From Ambrosia x helenae (taxonomy: Eukaryota > Streptophyta > Magnoliopsida > Asterales > Asteraceae), in contig CM061233.1 in the NCBI GenBank assembly GCA_030844895.1, positions 88,993,563-89,057,562 on the forward strand: a stretch of 64,000 nucleotides of DNA, given 5' to 3'. The translations under genes were made by a program, and so were the position numbers. Below the pieces are notes generated by a model. It searched no databases. It worked only from the letters and a program-made list of their open reading frames with translations, and was not told the origin of the DNA. Shown in pieces: positions 42,934-55,499 of the stretch (its first letter is position 1; each line of letters starts with the position of its first letter).

Positions 42934-44105
42934 GAGATAGGATACTTTGAAAACTCATTTGAGTTGTGAGAACCATAGAACTCATTTGGACCATTGATCT
43001 TTATGATCCAATGGTTGAGATTAAAAGATGTGACTTTTGTCTTGACATGATTAATAAGGATTTTTTTTAATATAGAAAAGTACTTTAAAGGGTATTTAAG
43101 TAAAATGTCATGTGAGAGAAAATAATAATATAATATCATATTAGTTTTTCATTTATTTTTTTAATTCATTAATTTTTTAAAACAAAAAAGAAACACTTAT
43201 TCAAAAATTAAAAATTACATGTGCATCGAGTATTCAGTGAACCCATATATGAGAATTCTTTACACCAGTGTAAAAATTCAAAATTTATAATTTTTACATG
43301 GTGTAAAACACCACAAAATACGTCGTAATTATTTACACTAGTGTAAATCTACCATACACAAAACTATTACAAACAAATACGCTAGTGTAAAAACAAAACA
43401 AACATCTATACATTCATATTACACTAGTGTAAAATTTATACATTCGTATTACGCTAGTGTAAAAAATACATAGTACACCACGGTAAATGCCCCACAAAAC
43501 ATCAACAAAAATGTATTACATCAATGTAAAACAACCAAACATTCTACAAAATTCGTCAACATACCCATACCTGTGAAGATTCACACCCCCACCACCATTC
43601 ACATCATCGTCGTCGTTTTCTATAACCTGAAACCATCCAAACCAACACCACCGTCGTTGTCTTCTGTTCGTCACCATCAGCGTCGTCTTCTGTTCATCAC
43701 CACCACCCGTCACCATCCAGATCTGTTCGTCACCATCACAAGAATAAACCAAACAAGAATCAAATCCCCAAAACACTAGTGTAAAAAACCAAAACTGTAA
43801 AAGAAAATGGTGTGTTTTCTTACATCAAACTTTCTATACATTTATACTTACACTGGTGTAACTGGTGTTTTACACCAATGTTTTCATAAATCATACTAAA
43901 CCATCATTCTTCATCTTTACATCATCATTTTCTTGACCCCGAAAAAGACATCATCTTCACAGCAATGACTATTTCATAGAGAAAAATAAACTGTTTAGGA
44001 GTCATTCATGAACAAACATATATAAACTGAAATCAGATCAAGAAGAGGTAGCAAAACATCATAAAAATCCTAACAAAACCCCAACTTTTCAACAAAACCA
44101 AATTT
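42934..44105. repeat. region with TTACACTAGTGTAA palindrome cluster and a MITE-like end
   Basis: About nine variants of TTACAC(T/C)AGTGTAA are scattered over 43258-43885. The end at 42935-43010 read on the minus strand (aatgagttc...gagttttcaaagtatcc) resembles 58478-58541 in the tandem array, so the two share a transposon family. 43560-43740 is CACC/CATC-rich like the equivalent part of the array. No gene. Confidence 0.6.
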
Positions 44106-44109
44106 TTAC

Positions 44110-44110
<1 letters not shown>

Positions 44111-44158
<48 letters not shown>

Positions 44159-44192
44159 TAACAATAACAATAATAACAATAACAATAACAGA

Positions 44193-44227
<35 letters not shown>

Positions 44228-44260
44228 CAGAAATAATAATAATAACAATAATAATAATAA
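44111..44260. repeat. (AAT/AAC)n trinucleotide tract
   Basis: About 150 bp of AAT repeats with interspersed AAC and one GAAAT interruption type. Confidence 0.95.
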
Positions 44261-44289
44261 AAAACATACCGTCTTCAATCTTCATCATC

Positions 44290-45466
44290 ACCATCAGTAG
44301 CTCATGGTGAATAATAAATTTCATTAAATGATTTAAATAAATTACATACAATTGTTCTAAGAATTTGTACATCGCAAAATGAAAATACTAGCTACACATC
44401 TTCAAGCATTAACTCAAATCTTCAAGCAAGTATAACCTGAAACATGTTAAGTTTGAAAATATTTTGGGTCAACAAAAGTTGGTGAGAATTACATAGGTTT
44501 TGATAATTGAATAAAAACTTGTACAATTCAAGTGTCATGGCAAGTCTAGTCCATATGTGAAAACATACTAGCAGTAAATCGAGTGCATAATCAACCCTTG
44601 TGACTAGAATATTGTGGTCCATCCCATACGCTCATGGTTCACTCGATTATGTTATGCGATAACAATCACCCACGCTACCTATGTAGGAGGCACGTATCGG
44701 GTGGGATTGTCAGTCCAATAGATCTATCATTGTATACCGTCGGCTGATCAATGTTAATGATTATGCTAGAATATTGTGCTTACCCTAGTCATGTTTAAGA
44801 CATAATGCAACATAGAAAACACATAGACACTTTATGATTGAATTGTATATAGAATGTTGTAACATGTTTCACCCCAAAAATAGTGAAAAATGGAAAAGGG
44901 GCTATGTAAAACTCACCTTAGTGTTAAAATGGAGACCCTTGTTATATAAGTAAATGTGGCTCGTGTGTATCCAAATATCACCCTATTATAAGGTAATAAA
45001 TAAGTGTTGGGGAAAACTTAATAAGTCTAAGTTTTCTAGTCTAAAATGTGCTAGGGTTCCTAATTTGGGAATATTTAAAGTTTTGAATAAATATAGCTTG
45101 TGCTTTCAATTTATGAAACATTCGGTTATGTTTATGAAAAACAAAAGAAAAAGAAAAAAAAATGAACGTAACTCAAAACAGTGAGAGTAAACATTTAGAA
45201 CAAAATAAAATTTATCAAAACAAATTTATCATTATTAAACTTTGAAAGCCACTCAAAACAAATTTATCATTATTAAACTTTGAAAGTCATTATATGAAAA
45301 AAAAAATGAGAGTATTAGATCAAAATAATGACACCATTCTAAAAAAGTTTTATAAACAAATTATCACCAACTCAATTCCCAAACTAGTTCCTCAAAACCG
45401 AAACACCATGTCCATGTCCATGTCCATGTTTCTGTTCAACAACACTACTAACCACCATACAACTTT

Positions 45467-45512
<46 letters not shown>

Positions 45513-47738
45513 ATAACACAAGCACACTTACATACTGAAAGATTGAGATGCGAGAGGATGCGGGTTGTTGTGATGTGTTATGAAGAACAAATACAACTGC
45601 AGTGTACGAACGTGGTGAAACGGAGATCCGAGTTGTGGGTTTCGAACGATGAGAAGTCGAGGTTCACGGAATCACGAAGAACAGAGAGGTTGGTCAATGG
45701 TGTGCGATGGTTCGAAAGCATATTGGTGATGGGATTTATACACGTTTTCGTTGGAGCTCGATTTGGGCTGCATTGGGTCTTAAAGGCCGAAATTTGTGGA
45801 TCATGATTTCGTATACCACGGTTTCCAAAATCAATCCAACGCGTGACATAGTTTGGAAAGTATAAAAACGAGTCATTAGATTTTGATTTGGTTTAATTTT
45901 GGTTTTAAATGAAAGATCCGGTATTCCCGTGTTGTGCGCAAGTGTCTCGCCATGGGTGACGGGATGTAAGACCTCTCAACTTTCTGTTTTATATAAAACA
46001 AGTTTTAATGCCAAATTATTTATATAAAATTTGGAGGTTTTAAAACTCTAAAAAAAATAGTGATAATATCTTTTTTAAAACCATAACCTTTATTTACTTT
46101 TGATGCTTAGTATGTATTAAAAGTGACTGATAAGTATGTCATAATTTTCATAAAAATGGGGACGTCAAAGATAGCCATAAGTTTAGCGGTTTCTAAGTTC
46201 TTGTTGAATAATAAAAAAAAATTGAAATGGATTAAAGATTATATTCATATCATTAGAAATTAAAACAAAATACGGAAGTTACATCATAATAGCTGGTAGA
46301 CGGGCAACAAGCTGCGCCGCCACCCCTTTTTGAATTGCAAACCCTAGTCTACTAAAGACAAAACCTTGCCCCCTGGGGATGAAACATTGCTGTGGACAAC
46401 CCGTTGGACCCTGGTCAAGAAACGAATAGCTTCTGGCGCCAGAGAGCCAAAGGTGTCGAAAGCCAGAGGGATAAAGACATGTTGGTTATCTGCACAAGCT
46501 TTAGCATGTTTATCTACTTTCTTTGATTCCGCCTTTCTTGATGCTTGCCCAGCTACGAACCCTGTCTCCCGTAACCCAACCAGCGGAGATACCCCGGTGA
46601 GGTCCACACAGGCATGTTTCCCTCTCTCCCAACCAAAGACAAGCAGGTCTGCTGGTCGCAGGGTGGATCTCCCTTCCGTGGGGTCTGTGAGGAAATTTAC
46701 AGGAGCCTCCTTTTTGGCAGAGATCCCAGCTCTTCTCAAGATATCCCACAAAACATCCCTCACCCAGTCATGCCGATATTTGAAACCAGGGAGCTCCTTG
46801 CAATGAATTGCATGCTCCCCGTATTTATCCATGCAGGTTTTACGGCAGATGGGGCATGTTTCATCTTCCGGGTACATAGGGATCATCAATCGGTACTTGA
46901 GTATAGCCCTGTACTCTACTGCAGACATGCATTGACCCAAACCCTCAATCGGGATAACGGTCAAAAAATCCTGAGCATGAGGGCCTTTTAGGCATTCAAT
47001 CACTGCCTTCTGACGAGTGGACAACTCAAAAACTTCTCCCAGGCTCTGAGCAGTTTTGCTAAAAAGAGCATTCGCCAAAGTTTTTTGTGGCTTTGGGGGG
47101 GCGGTGTCCTTGTTAGAAAAACCGCCAATATCAAAATCCGGGAGATAGACATTTAAACGTTCGAGCGCCTGTTGATAGTCTGGGTCTAGTCCAATGACCC
47201 CACTGTTTCGAAGGATATGATCCTGAAGTTTCCAAGACTGAGCTCTGGACGCCACAAAGGCATAGACCCCAACATCTCGAGCTGAAAGGAGGCCCAAACC
47301 ACCTAAACGCATCGGCAAGGAAGCCAAGCGCCACTGGAGGTCCCCGAAGAAGGGGCCGCCACACACAACTATCTCTTCAATAGCTTCGCGGAGACCATCA
47401 TCGAAAAGGTATACCGCATCCATCATGAAGTGGGGTTGGCAAGTTCGTAACCCAAAAAGTAACTTAGCGACCCCCATGCATGACCTAAGCAGCAGGAGTT
47501 CACTCTGGGGATCTCTAAGGCGGGGCAGAAGTTTCATGAGGGCAACCGCACTCGTAGCCCGCCGCCCTGCCAACTTGAATACAAATAAATTTTGAAAAAA
47601 GAAGAAACTTATAATAAAAGAAATAACAAGTCTATTTTTTTTAAACAATTATCTTAAATACAAGGACTCGGAAAGAAAATAGAAAATTTGAGGACTAAAG
47701 TTGTATAACTGATAAGAGTGAAAGTGACGGATGTCACA
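44290..47738 (-). repeat. 3' LTR, split by a reverse-transcriptase-tail fragment
   Basis: 44293-46261 plus 47572-47738 match the right LTR collinearly. It includes a (TA)n run at 45473-45509 that is only about 20 bp in the other LTR. Confidence 0.85.
46262..47571 (-). pseudogene. 5'-truncated reverse-transcriptase tail with zinc motif and RLE-like nuclease
   Basis: A 434-codon open frame spans 46344-47648, but its first 26 codons are antisense LTR, so the real fragment starts at AGRRATSAVALMKLLPRLRD. Later parts include GPFFGDLQWRLASLPMRLGG, a zinc motif CPICRKTCMDKYGEHAIHC (about 265-283), KYRHDWVRDVL, and RPADLLVFGW followed by CVDLTG. The last two lie as in PD-(D/E)XK (restriction-like) nucleases (E314, D334, D349 by my count). 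I recall this protein tail in many Asteraceae sequences labelled reverse transcriptase or auxilin-like. The frame stops at 46344; a shifted frame continues GFAIQKGVAAQLVARLP to 46283, so there is one frameshift. Confidence 0.7.
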
Positions 47739-48394
47739 GTCTCCCCTACTTTTAAAAATTTCGTCTCAAAATTTATTTTAAAGAGACAGTTAAAAAAAAT
47801 CTTGAGTGTAGTTGGGTAAATGTTAGAGTAATCGTGGTTAGTTTTAAAGAATGGCAATAGTTTTGGGGGGTGATAGGACACATTGTTTTCGAATGGTCTA
47901 GGATAAAATAAGTGATACGAATGTGTTCTATGTTGAGGTTGCATGAGGATAAGAGTTAGACTGTGTTGGTTTTAAATGAATAGGAGAAATAATGGTCTAA
48001 CATAACACCAAACCTAAGCTTCAGGACTAAGAGATAGAACACATGGAATGCTTGACTCTGGAAAGACTAATGAACTACCAAAATAACTAGGGTTGGCTAT
48101 TGGTCCGACCCATGTCACATTTTTGATGTATCAACAGTGTTCATACATAGGGTGTACCGCAGCTAACCCACCACACCTTTGATACTTCAAAAACGTACTG
48201 GTTATCTACCAAAACTCTAATAGAATTTCACACCACCTTAACGTACCTGTAAATTCATGATTACGTTCCGGACCGCAATCACCAATTTACCTTACATTAG
48301 GGTTTTGTATCCTTCTATGACTCTACACATACATGTAAAATAACCTTGTGATTGAATATTTTAATGTACAATGTATTTAAAAATAAGTCCAACT

Positions 48395-48605
48395 GTTGAG
48401 CAGGAAAAAGACCTCTACCAGTCGGTGAGTAAGAACCTCTACCGATTGTTGAGCAGGTGCGATAGCCTCTACCAGTCGTTGAGCAGGTTGTAGGGCCTCT
48501 ACCGACTGTTGAGCAGGCATGATGACCTCTACCAATCGTTGAGTAGGTTATTTGATACTCTACTAACTGTTGAGCAAGTACTTCATCCTCTACCAGTTGT
48601 TTGAT
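48395..48605 (-). repeat. 30-bp minisatellite
   Basis: Seven units of about 30 bp of the type gttgagcaggt(n)8-9cctctacc(a/g). On the minus strand an open frame reads it as repeated STIGRG/STTGRG peptides, but there is no other coding sign. Confidence 0.85.
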
Positions 48606-50080
48606 TAAGTGTACCAATTATTTCACACATAAATTGCAAACTGATAATATGTACATGTAAGCAAGTTCGTAAATGCATCAAGTATCAAGTATAGCATGCG
48701 AGTTGTAATAGAGTTGCCCTAGACAAGGTTAATGACTCTAGGTGTGTCTATAGCAAATAGTTTATGTTCCATGCTTTTAAGTATCATGAATAATCAAAAT
48801 GTTCAAGTAGATAAACAATCCTCATGTATAACGAACAATCGAGTTTTCGATAGTTTTGTTGTCATAGGGATCAAGTTCATGTAAAGAATATGAATTTATG
48901 AAAGATGGTGATCATGAAGGTAGTTAATAAAAGGTTTATTTTATAGGTCCTCGAAGTGGCACAAGTGAGGAGATTATGTAGCAGTGTAAATCATGAGGTT
49001 TGAATCAAAGGTTAGAATCAAGTGTATGAGAAAACATGATTGTGATAAGTACCAAAAATTGTAAAAGTTCGAATAAGTTAAAAATAAGTAATTGTCAATT
49101 GGGTATTTGGAGGCTAAATATTGTTTCTATGGATGGGAAGCTATTAATTTCAAAGTTGGTTTTGTACATAAAGCAAAAGTCGTTAAATAGTACAAACTAA
49201 GTGAGCTTTGATTAATATATTCCAGTTGGATATGGCATTAGGTTTTATAGATCAAGGTGACATTATATCGAAAATCCTTTGTTATGCTAATGAATGAACA
49301 TTTGAATTTTGAAATTAAGTTTGAGGACATCTTTTGACAAAAATATGTATTTTCCATAGTTTATGAAAATGTGACAATATTAAGAAATCTTTTAGTGTTG
49401 CTAGGGTTATGAGGTTATAGTTTGAACAATGATTTTAAAATCCTGAATGTGATGAAATTTAATGGTAGAGGGTACCTAAAGAAAATGTAGGGAGACGTTT
49501 AAAATAAAATTGGCTAGTAACATCAAAGGTAATAGATTTTTTTTTAAATATGTAACATGTTGTAAAGAGAAACATATTATTTGGGTTAGACGTTGAAAAT
49601 AATTAAACGTACAGGGAATATTATAGGTTTTTTTTTTTTTAAATGAGGTGTGGTTGTGATATTCACAAATGTTTCATGAAATTTAGGCTAACAGGGGAAT
49701 TATATAAGAAAGAAAATAGATTTGAATTGCAAAAATTTTGAGATTCAAAACATAGAATTTAAACGGGAGTGAGGGAGTATAAATGAAAATAAAAGACAAA
49801 GATTGTAAACATTTAACCACGAATAAACGAAAATGTTGACTTACCAAAACAGATCAGATCTAAGCCTAAGGAATTTGCCCTAATAGTCTAGAAGTACGTT
49901 AGGATTGCAGCAAGTAAGTGAAAGAGAGTAGGAAAGACCAAGTTAGGGTAAGAACTAGAAGGAGGATAGGGATAGAGATAAGGATAAGGTAGAGTTACAA
50001 GCAACTAAAGCAAGTACTGATTAATGTCCTAAGGTTATAGACTAGATTATTTTTCTAATAACCTAATTCCCTATAACCAA

Positions 50081-50093
50081 GGCTCTGATACCA
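50081..50093 (-). other. primer binding site of the long-LTR element
   Basis: Plus ggctctgatacca, exact complement of TGGTATCAGAGCC, three bases from the LTR start TGTAACACCCC. Confidence 0.88.
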
Positions 50094-50866
50094 ATCTGTA
50101 ACACCCCAACCGATGGCGGAAACATCGGGATGTCACGTATTGATGATTATTCAGTAGCTCATGGTGAATAATAAATTTCATTAAATGAGTTAAATAAATT
50201 ACATACAATTGTTCTAAGAATTTGTACATCTCAAAATGAAAAATACTAGCTACACATCTTCAAGCATTAACTCAAATCTTCAAGCAAGTGTAACCTGAAA
50301 CATGTTAAGTTTTAAAATATTTTGGGTCAACAAAAGTTGGTGAGAATTACATAGGTTTTGATAATTGAATAAAAACTTGTACAATTCAAGTGTCATGGCA
50401 AGTCTAGTGCATATGTGAAAACATACTAGCAGTAAATCGAGTGCATAATCAACCCTTGTGACTAGAATATTGTGGTCCATCAAACCATTAAGTTTTTCAT
50501 AAATGATCCGTAAAAATGACATAATCAAACCATTAAGTTTTTCATAAATGACACAACGCTGCGGAAGCGCAAAACTTCGTTACAACATGAAATCAAAAGT
50601 ACGAAAGTCTGAAAATACTAAATGAGATGCACATGAATCCTAGACGCCGTGAGACTCCGTGCGCCTATCGACAGTTGCTACCTTAGCGACCTGAGACAAA
50701 CATGCTAAAAACGTCAGCAAATAATGCCGGTGAGTTCACAGGTTTTTAAGTAAAACGTTTCACGAACTTTTGAAAGACCATCATGATACTACCGACCGAT
50801 GAAAACACTTGTTAAATGCTTGAACTCCATAACGAACCTCCCAAACGAACTATTGCCCACCGAAGT

Positions 50867-51022
50867 TAACGAACTACCATCCCATGGTCAACGAACTACT
50901 ATATCATAGCTAACGAACTACCATCCCATGGTCAACGAACTACTATATCATAGCTAACGAACTACCACATAAGGGCTAACGAACTACCGCATCGCGGCTA
51001 ACGAACTGCCACAACATAGGCA
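50867..51022. repeat. 22-bp tandem array with changing 4-bp hairpins
   Basis: Units of the form (T)AACGAACTA plus a small inverted repeat: CCAT-ccc-ATGG (50877-50887 and 50921-50931), CTAT-atc-ATAG (50899-50909 and 50943-50953), CCGC-atc-GCGG (50987-50997) and TGCC...GGCA (51007-51022). The unit at 50965-50975 pairs only partly. Confidence 0.85.
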
Positions 51023-51034
51023 ATATGATACTGA

Positions 51035-51150
51035 ACATAAATGAATACCTTGAACCCAAATGAATACTCCCCAAACGTAATGAATACTCCCAAACGTAGC
51101 GAATACTCCCAAAACGTATTGAATACATGAATACCCAAAAACATAGTGGA
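51035..51150. repeat. 17-bp minisatellite GAATACTCCCAAACGTA
   Basis: About five units of (T)GAATACTCCCAAACGTA with variants, inside the solo LTR. Confidence 0.85.
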
Positions 51151-52502
51151 CACGCCTTTTACGAAAACACATTTGAAACACGTTTAAAGAACACAGCATG
51201 TTTTCTCCCCCGAAATTGTAAAACCAGTAAAAGAGTGGGGCCGTGAAACTCACCTTAGAGTGCGTCTTCTGGTTACTAGAATTCCAACACGTGTATGATA
51301 ATCCCAACTAATGACAACTTATCAATGAGTTTACATAAGTGTGATGACTATTAACCCGAAGGCTAACTAGTCCCCAATTGTCCAGATCTTGACTACGTGT
51401 GTTAAAAAGTGTGTTTAAACGTTAACCGGACATCCCAGACCGACCCGACATCCCGTTGGTGATCCATTATCCTAACTAATCAAGTACACATAGATTACAC
51501 ACAAGGTTCAAGCATAAAACACTTAGTTTGTATCAAAAATCTCATTTCTGCATCAGAACGGTCGAACCAGTCAGTTCTAAGTCTCCTTCGCACCTTTTTT
51601 TACATCTCGTTCGACCGTTTGATGCTTCCTTCGCCCGTTTTATCACATTCGCCCGATATAAACCCAGGTTCGACCCTGGATCCCTCCTTCGCACCATCGA
51701 CTGGTCGAAGGAGGCCAGGTTCGCCCCTGTTGCATAATTTTTCCTAAAAACGCTTCAAACACATTCAAAACGACTCGAAACATCATCAATCACAGCAGTC
51801 AAGCATGGATAACTTATCCCTACAAAACGCTACCGATTTTACACCAAAATCTAATCGTTTTACAAGTTTCCCAAAATAGTAAATTATGGAAATGTCACAT
51901 CATCATGCATGCAATCTTTACCCAATTAGGAAACTGTATGAAATCAATCTATATTCAACTTAATATGCTCAGATCATCATGCACAATAAACCCCCAATCC
52001 CATCCTCATCACTATCATCATGAACAAGCCCTAGATCTAACCCAAAATCCCCAAAATGAACATAACATCATCAATAATCAATTGTAACCTATCTCAACCA
52101 TAAACCATTATCAATAACAGTCCTAGATCATTGTTATAACATCTATACAGCAATCAATCATCAAACAACACATAACATCACATAGAACATCATTAACACA
52201 TGTTAGTTTGTATGAAAACTCATTGTTTATGAATAGGTTTTGTTTAGAAAGATATTAGGAATGTTTTTATCCATGAAAACATGTTTGAATCGGATCTGGA
52301 CTCTTGGGGTTTAATGAAAACGAATTGAAATGCTTTAAAAATGATTTAGAATGAAGAACACACCTTAGATCTTTGTGTAGAAGATGTTTGTAGGTTAGAT
52401 TGTAGAAAACAAGAGCAAAAACTCCTTCCCCAATGTTTAAAGTTGCTAGAGAGTGTTTTGAGACGGTTAGGGTTTGTGAAATGGTGAAAAATGACAAAGT
52501 GT

Positions 52503-52697
52503 GGTATTTATACTATGTCCACATTCGCCCCTTCTCAATGGGCGAATGAGCCCTCCTTCGACCCTTTCACAGGGTCGAACGTATTCTGACTTGGTCGAAT
52601 GAAATTCTTTAAATTTCCCTCCCAGGTTCGCCCCTTTTACAAAGGGTCGAACCAACCAAGATCCCTCCTTCGACCACTCGAAGTGGTCGAACCAGAA
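52503..52697 (-). promoter_or_regulatory. putative LTR promoter: TTCGACC hairpin cluster and TATA box
   Basis: Inverted repeats at 52523-52547 (ATTCGCCC/GGGCGAAT), 52557-52579 (TTCGACCCT/AGGGTCGAA), 52625-52653 (GGTTCG/CGAACC) and 52669-52691 (TTCGACCACT/AGTGGTCGAA). On the minus strand they end about 10 bp before GTATAAATACC. A looser cluster with the same words lies at 51555-51725. Promoter role inferred. Confidence 0.5.
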
Positions 52698-55059
52698 CCC
52701 TTTTTATCTAGTTTTCCAGTTTGTCGTGTTTAACGCATTCTAACACATCTTAACACACAAGCATGCATCCTTAGTCTATATTTACCATATTTAAGCACGG
52801 ATAATCATTTACACATCATTTAAACACATCTATGTATATAATCCACCACACGACCCATAATCTACCCATATACTTAACTAGTTCATATAATGTCACCAAC
52901 AACGGAACCCGGTACTAGTGTATTACCAAAACGACTCCTAATGATCCTCCAGATCATTGTACCCTGGACCATCCTAACTTGACCCGACTAAACTAACCCA
53001 GTTAAGTTTGTTTATAACGTTTTTCGCTAAGGTAGACTTATGTGTTCATAAAGTGTTGACCCAAACATGCCGGGTGTCACAAACAATCACCCACGCTACC
53101 TATGTAGGAGGCACGTATCCGGGTGGGATTGTCAGTCCAATAGATCTATCATTGTATACCGTCGGCTGATCAATGTTAATGATTATGCTAGAAATATTAT
53201 GCTTACCCTAGTCATGTTTAAGACATAATGCAACATAGAAAACACATAGACACTTTATGATTGAATTGTATATAGAATGTTGTAACATGTTTCACCCCAA
53301 AAATAGTGAAAATGGAAAATGGGCTATGTAAAACTCACCTTAGTGTTAAAATGGAGACCCTTGTTATATAAGTAAATGTGGCTCGTGTGTATCCAAATAT
53401 CACCCTATTATAAGGTAATAAATAAGTGTTGGGGAAAACTTAATAAGTCTAAGTTTCCTAGTCTAAAATGTGCTAGGGTTCCTAATTTGGGAATATTTAA
53501 AGTTTTGACTAAATATAGCTTGTGCTTTCAATTTATGAAACATTCGGTTATGTTTATGAAAAACAAAAGAAAAAGAAAAAAAAATGAACGTAACTCAAAA
53601 CAGTGAGAGTAAACATTTAGAACAAAATCAAATTTATCAAAACAAATTTATCATTATTAAACTTTGAAAGCCACTCAAAACAAATTTATCATTATTAAAC
53701 TTTGAAAGTCATTATATGAAAAAAAAATGAGAGTATTAGATCAAAATAATGACACCATTCTAAAAAAGTTTTATAAACAAATTATCACCAACTCAATTCC
53801 CAAACTAGTTCCTCAAAACCGAAACACCATGTCCATGTCCATGTCCATGTCTCTGTTCAACAACACTACTAACCATCATACAACTTTTGTGTGTATATAT
53901 ATATATATATGCAATAACACACGCACACTTACATACTAAAAGATTGAGATACGAGAGGATGCGGGTTGTTGTGATGTGTTATGAAGAGCAAATACAACTG
54001 CAGTGTACGAACGTGGTGAAACGGAGATCCGAGTTGTGGGTTTCGAACGATGAGAAGTCGAGGTTCACGGAATCACGAAGAACAGAGAGGGTGGTCAATG
54101 GTGTGCGATGGTTCGAAAGCATATTGGTGAAGGGATTTATACACGTTTTCGTTGGAGCTCGATTTGGGCTGCATTGGGTCTTAAAGGCCGAAATTTGTGG
54201 ATCATGATTTCGTATACCACGGTTTCCAAAATCAATCCAACGCGTGACATAGTTTGGAAAGCATAAAAACGAGTCATTAGATTTTGATTTGGTTTAATTT
54301 TGGTTTTAAATGAAAGATCCGGTATTCCCGTGTTGTGCGCAAGTGTCTCGCCATGGGTGACGGGGATGTAAGACCTCTCAACTTTCTGTTTTATATAAAA
54401 CAAGTTTTAATGCCAAATTATTTATATAAAATTTTGAGGTTTTAAAACTCTAAAAAAATAGTGATAATATCTTTTTTAAAACCATAACCTTTATTTACTT
54501 TTGATTCTTAGTATGTATTAAAAGTGACTGATAAATATGTCATAATTTTCATAAAAATGGGGACGTCAAAGATAGCCATAAGTTTAGTGGTTTCGAAGTT
54601 CTTGTTGAATAATAAAAAAAATTGAAATGGATTAAATATTACTAGTAGGAAACCCGCGCGATACGGCGGGAGTGACACTTTTTATTTCGGTACTTATTTC
54701 AAATTCGTATAGTATTTCTTGTAGCATCATTACAGTGGATATACGTCATAAGCATTACACATGTCTAGTAACTAAAAAGATTTAACATTTAAATTGTAAA
54801 TACTTTTAAGAAACATTTGATAAAATAAAGTAACATACGAAAGAAAAAATAAGTATTAATAAACATAAAAGTTAAGAAAAATAAAAGTTAGTGAACTACT
54901 TGAATCATGAGATCAATTTAGTCATACACGTTCCAAGTCTGCATGATCTCATCTATATTGTCTGCCCAACATTTGTCATCAAGAACGATCACTGAAATTT
55001 CTTGTATATCTTCATGTTTGATTATTACATCTTTTGGCGAGGATGAGTTTCCCTCATTT

Positions 55060-55499
55060 TCTCCTATCTAAAGTGTCATCAAATATGTCTTCTTTGTCAT
55101 TTTCATCAAAACTGTCTAGATCAATAACTTGACTCCATTTCCATTAAGAGAGCATCTTGGATCTCTTCCTATTAATTTCATGCATCTGATCCTTAAAATA
55201 AATTAAAAATATTTAATACACAAGTTAATAGAAGATGAAATAAATGTTGATATTACCTATTCACTAAATTCATGTTGAATATCAGATTTGTAGGGACTAA
55301 ACATTGCACCATAGCAAATAATCTCAACACTATTATCACCATTATCCTACAATAAAACACATACAATATACCACATAAAATAACAGCCATGTTAATATTA
55401 AAAAAAATAAACATTAATAAATACAACCTTAAACGCTACTTTAGACGCTTGTATGGCTATTGGTTTGTTCATCCCCGTATGTTTTTCATCTAAATGAAT
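55060..55499 (-). pseudogene. captured gene fragment inside the Helitron
   Basis: Minus-strand blocks bounded by GT-AG: 55428-55499 (IHLDEKHTGMNKPIAIQASK..., 24 open codons), 55257-55346 (DNGDNSVEIICYGAMFSPYK..., 29 codons then TAG) and, from 55191 downward, DQMHEINRKRSKMLS then WSQVIDLDSFDENDKEDIFD. The first two exons are phase 0. I do not recognise the source gene. Helitrons often carry such pieces. Confidence 0.5.

Larger units (their letters stand above)
47739..50096 (-). other. internal region of the long-LTR element, non-coding
   Basis: No conserved retroviral domain on either strand. AT-rich with many short words shared with no other region. The primer site closes it on the right. 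Confidence 0.6.
50549..53079 (-). mobile_element. solo LTR of another long-LTR family
   Basis: 2.5 kb with inverted ends TGACAC / GTGTCA and no internal region. A minus-strand TATA box GTATAAATACC lies at 52503-52513. A 48-bp tandem duplication (50480-50550, words caaaccattaagtttttc) lies at its left edge. No clear target duplication, perhaps because of that rearrangement, so solo-LTR status is likely but not proven. Confidence 0.55.

Noticed and set aside
44033..44372. Leucine-rich and isoleucine-rich minus-strand frames
   Set aside because: Produced by the AAT/AAC trinucleotide tract. No start context or flanking homology.
46366..46991. Plus-strand open frames of 125-146 codons
   Set aside because: Antisense to the reverse-transcriptase-tail fragment, whose minus-strand frame has recognisable motifs.
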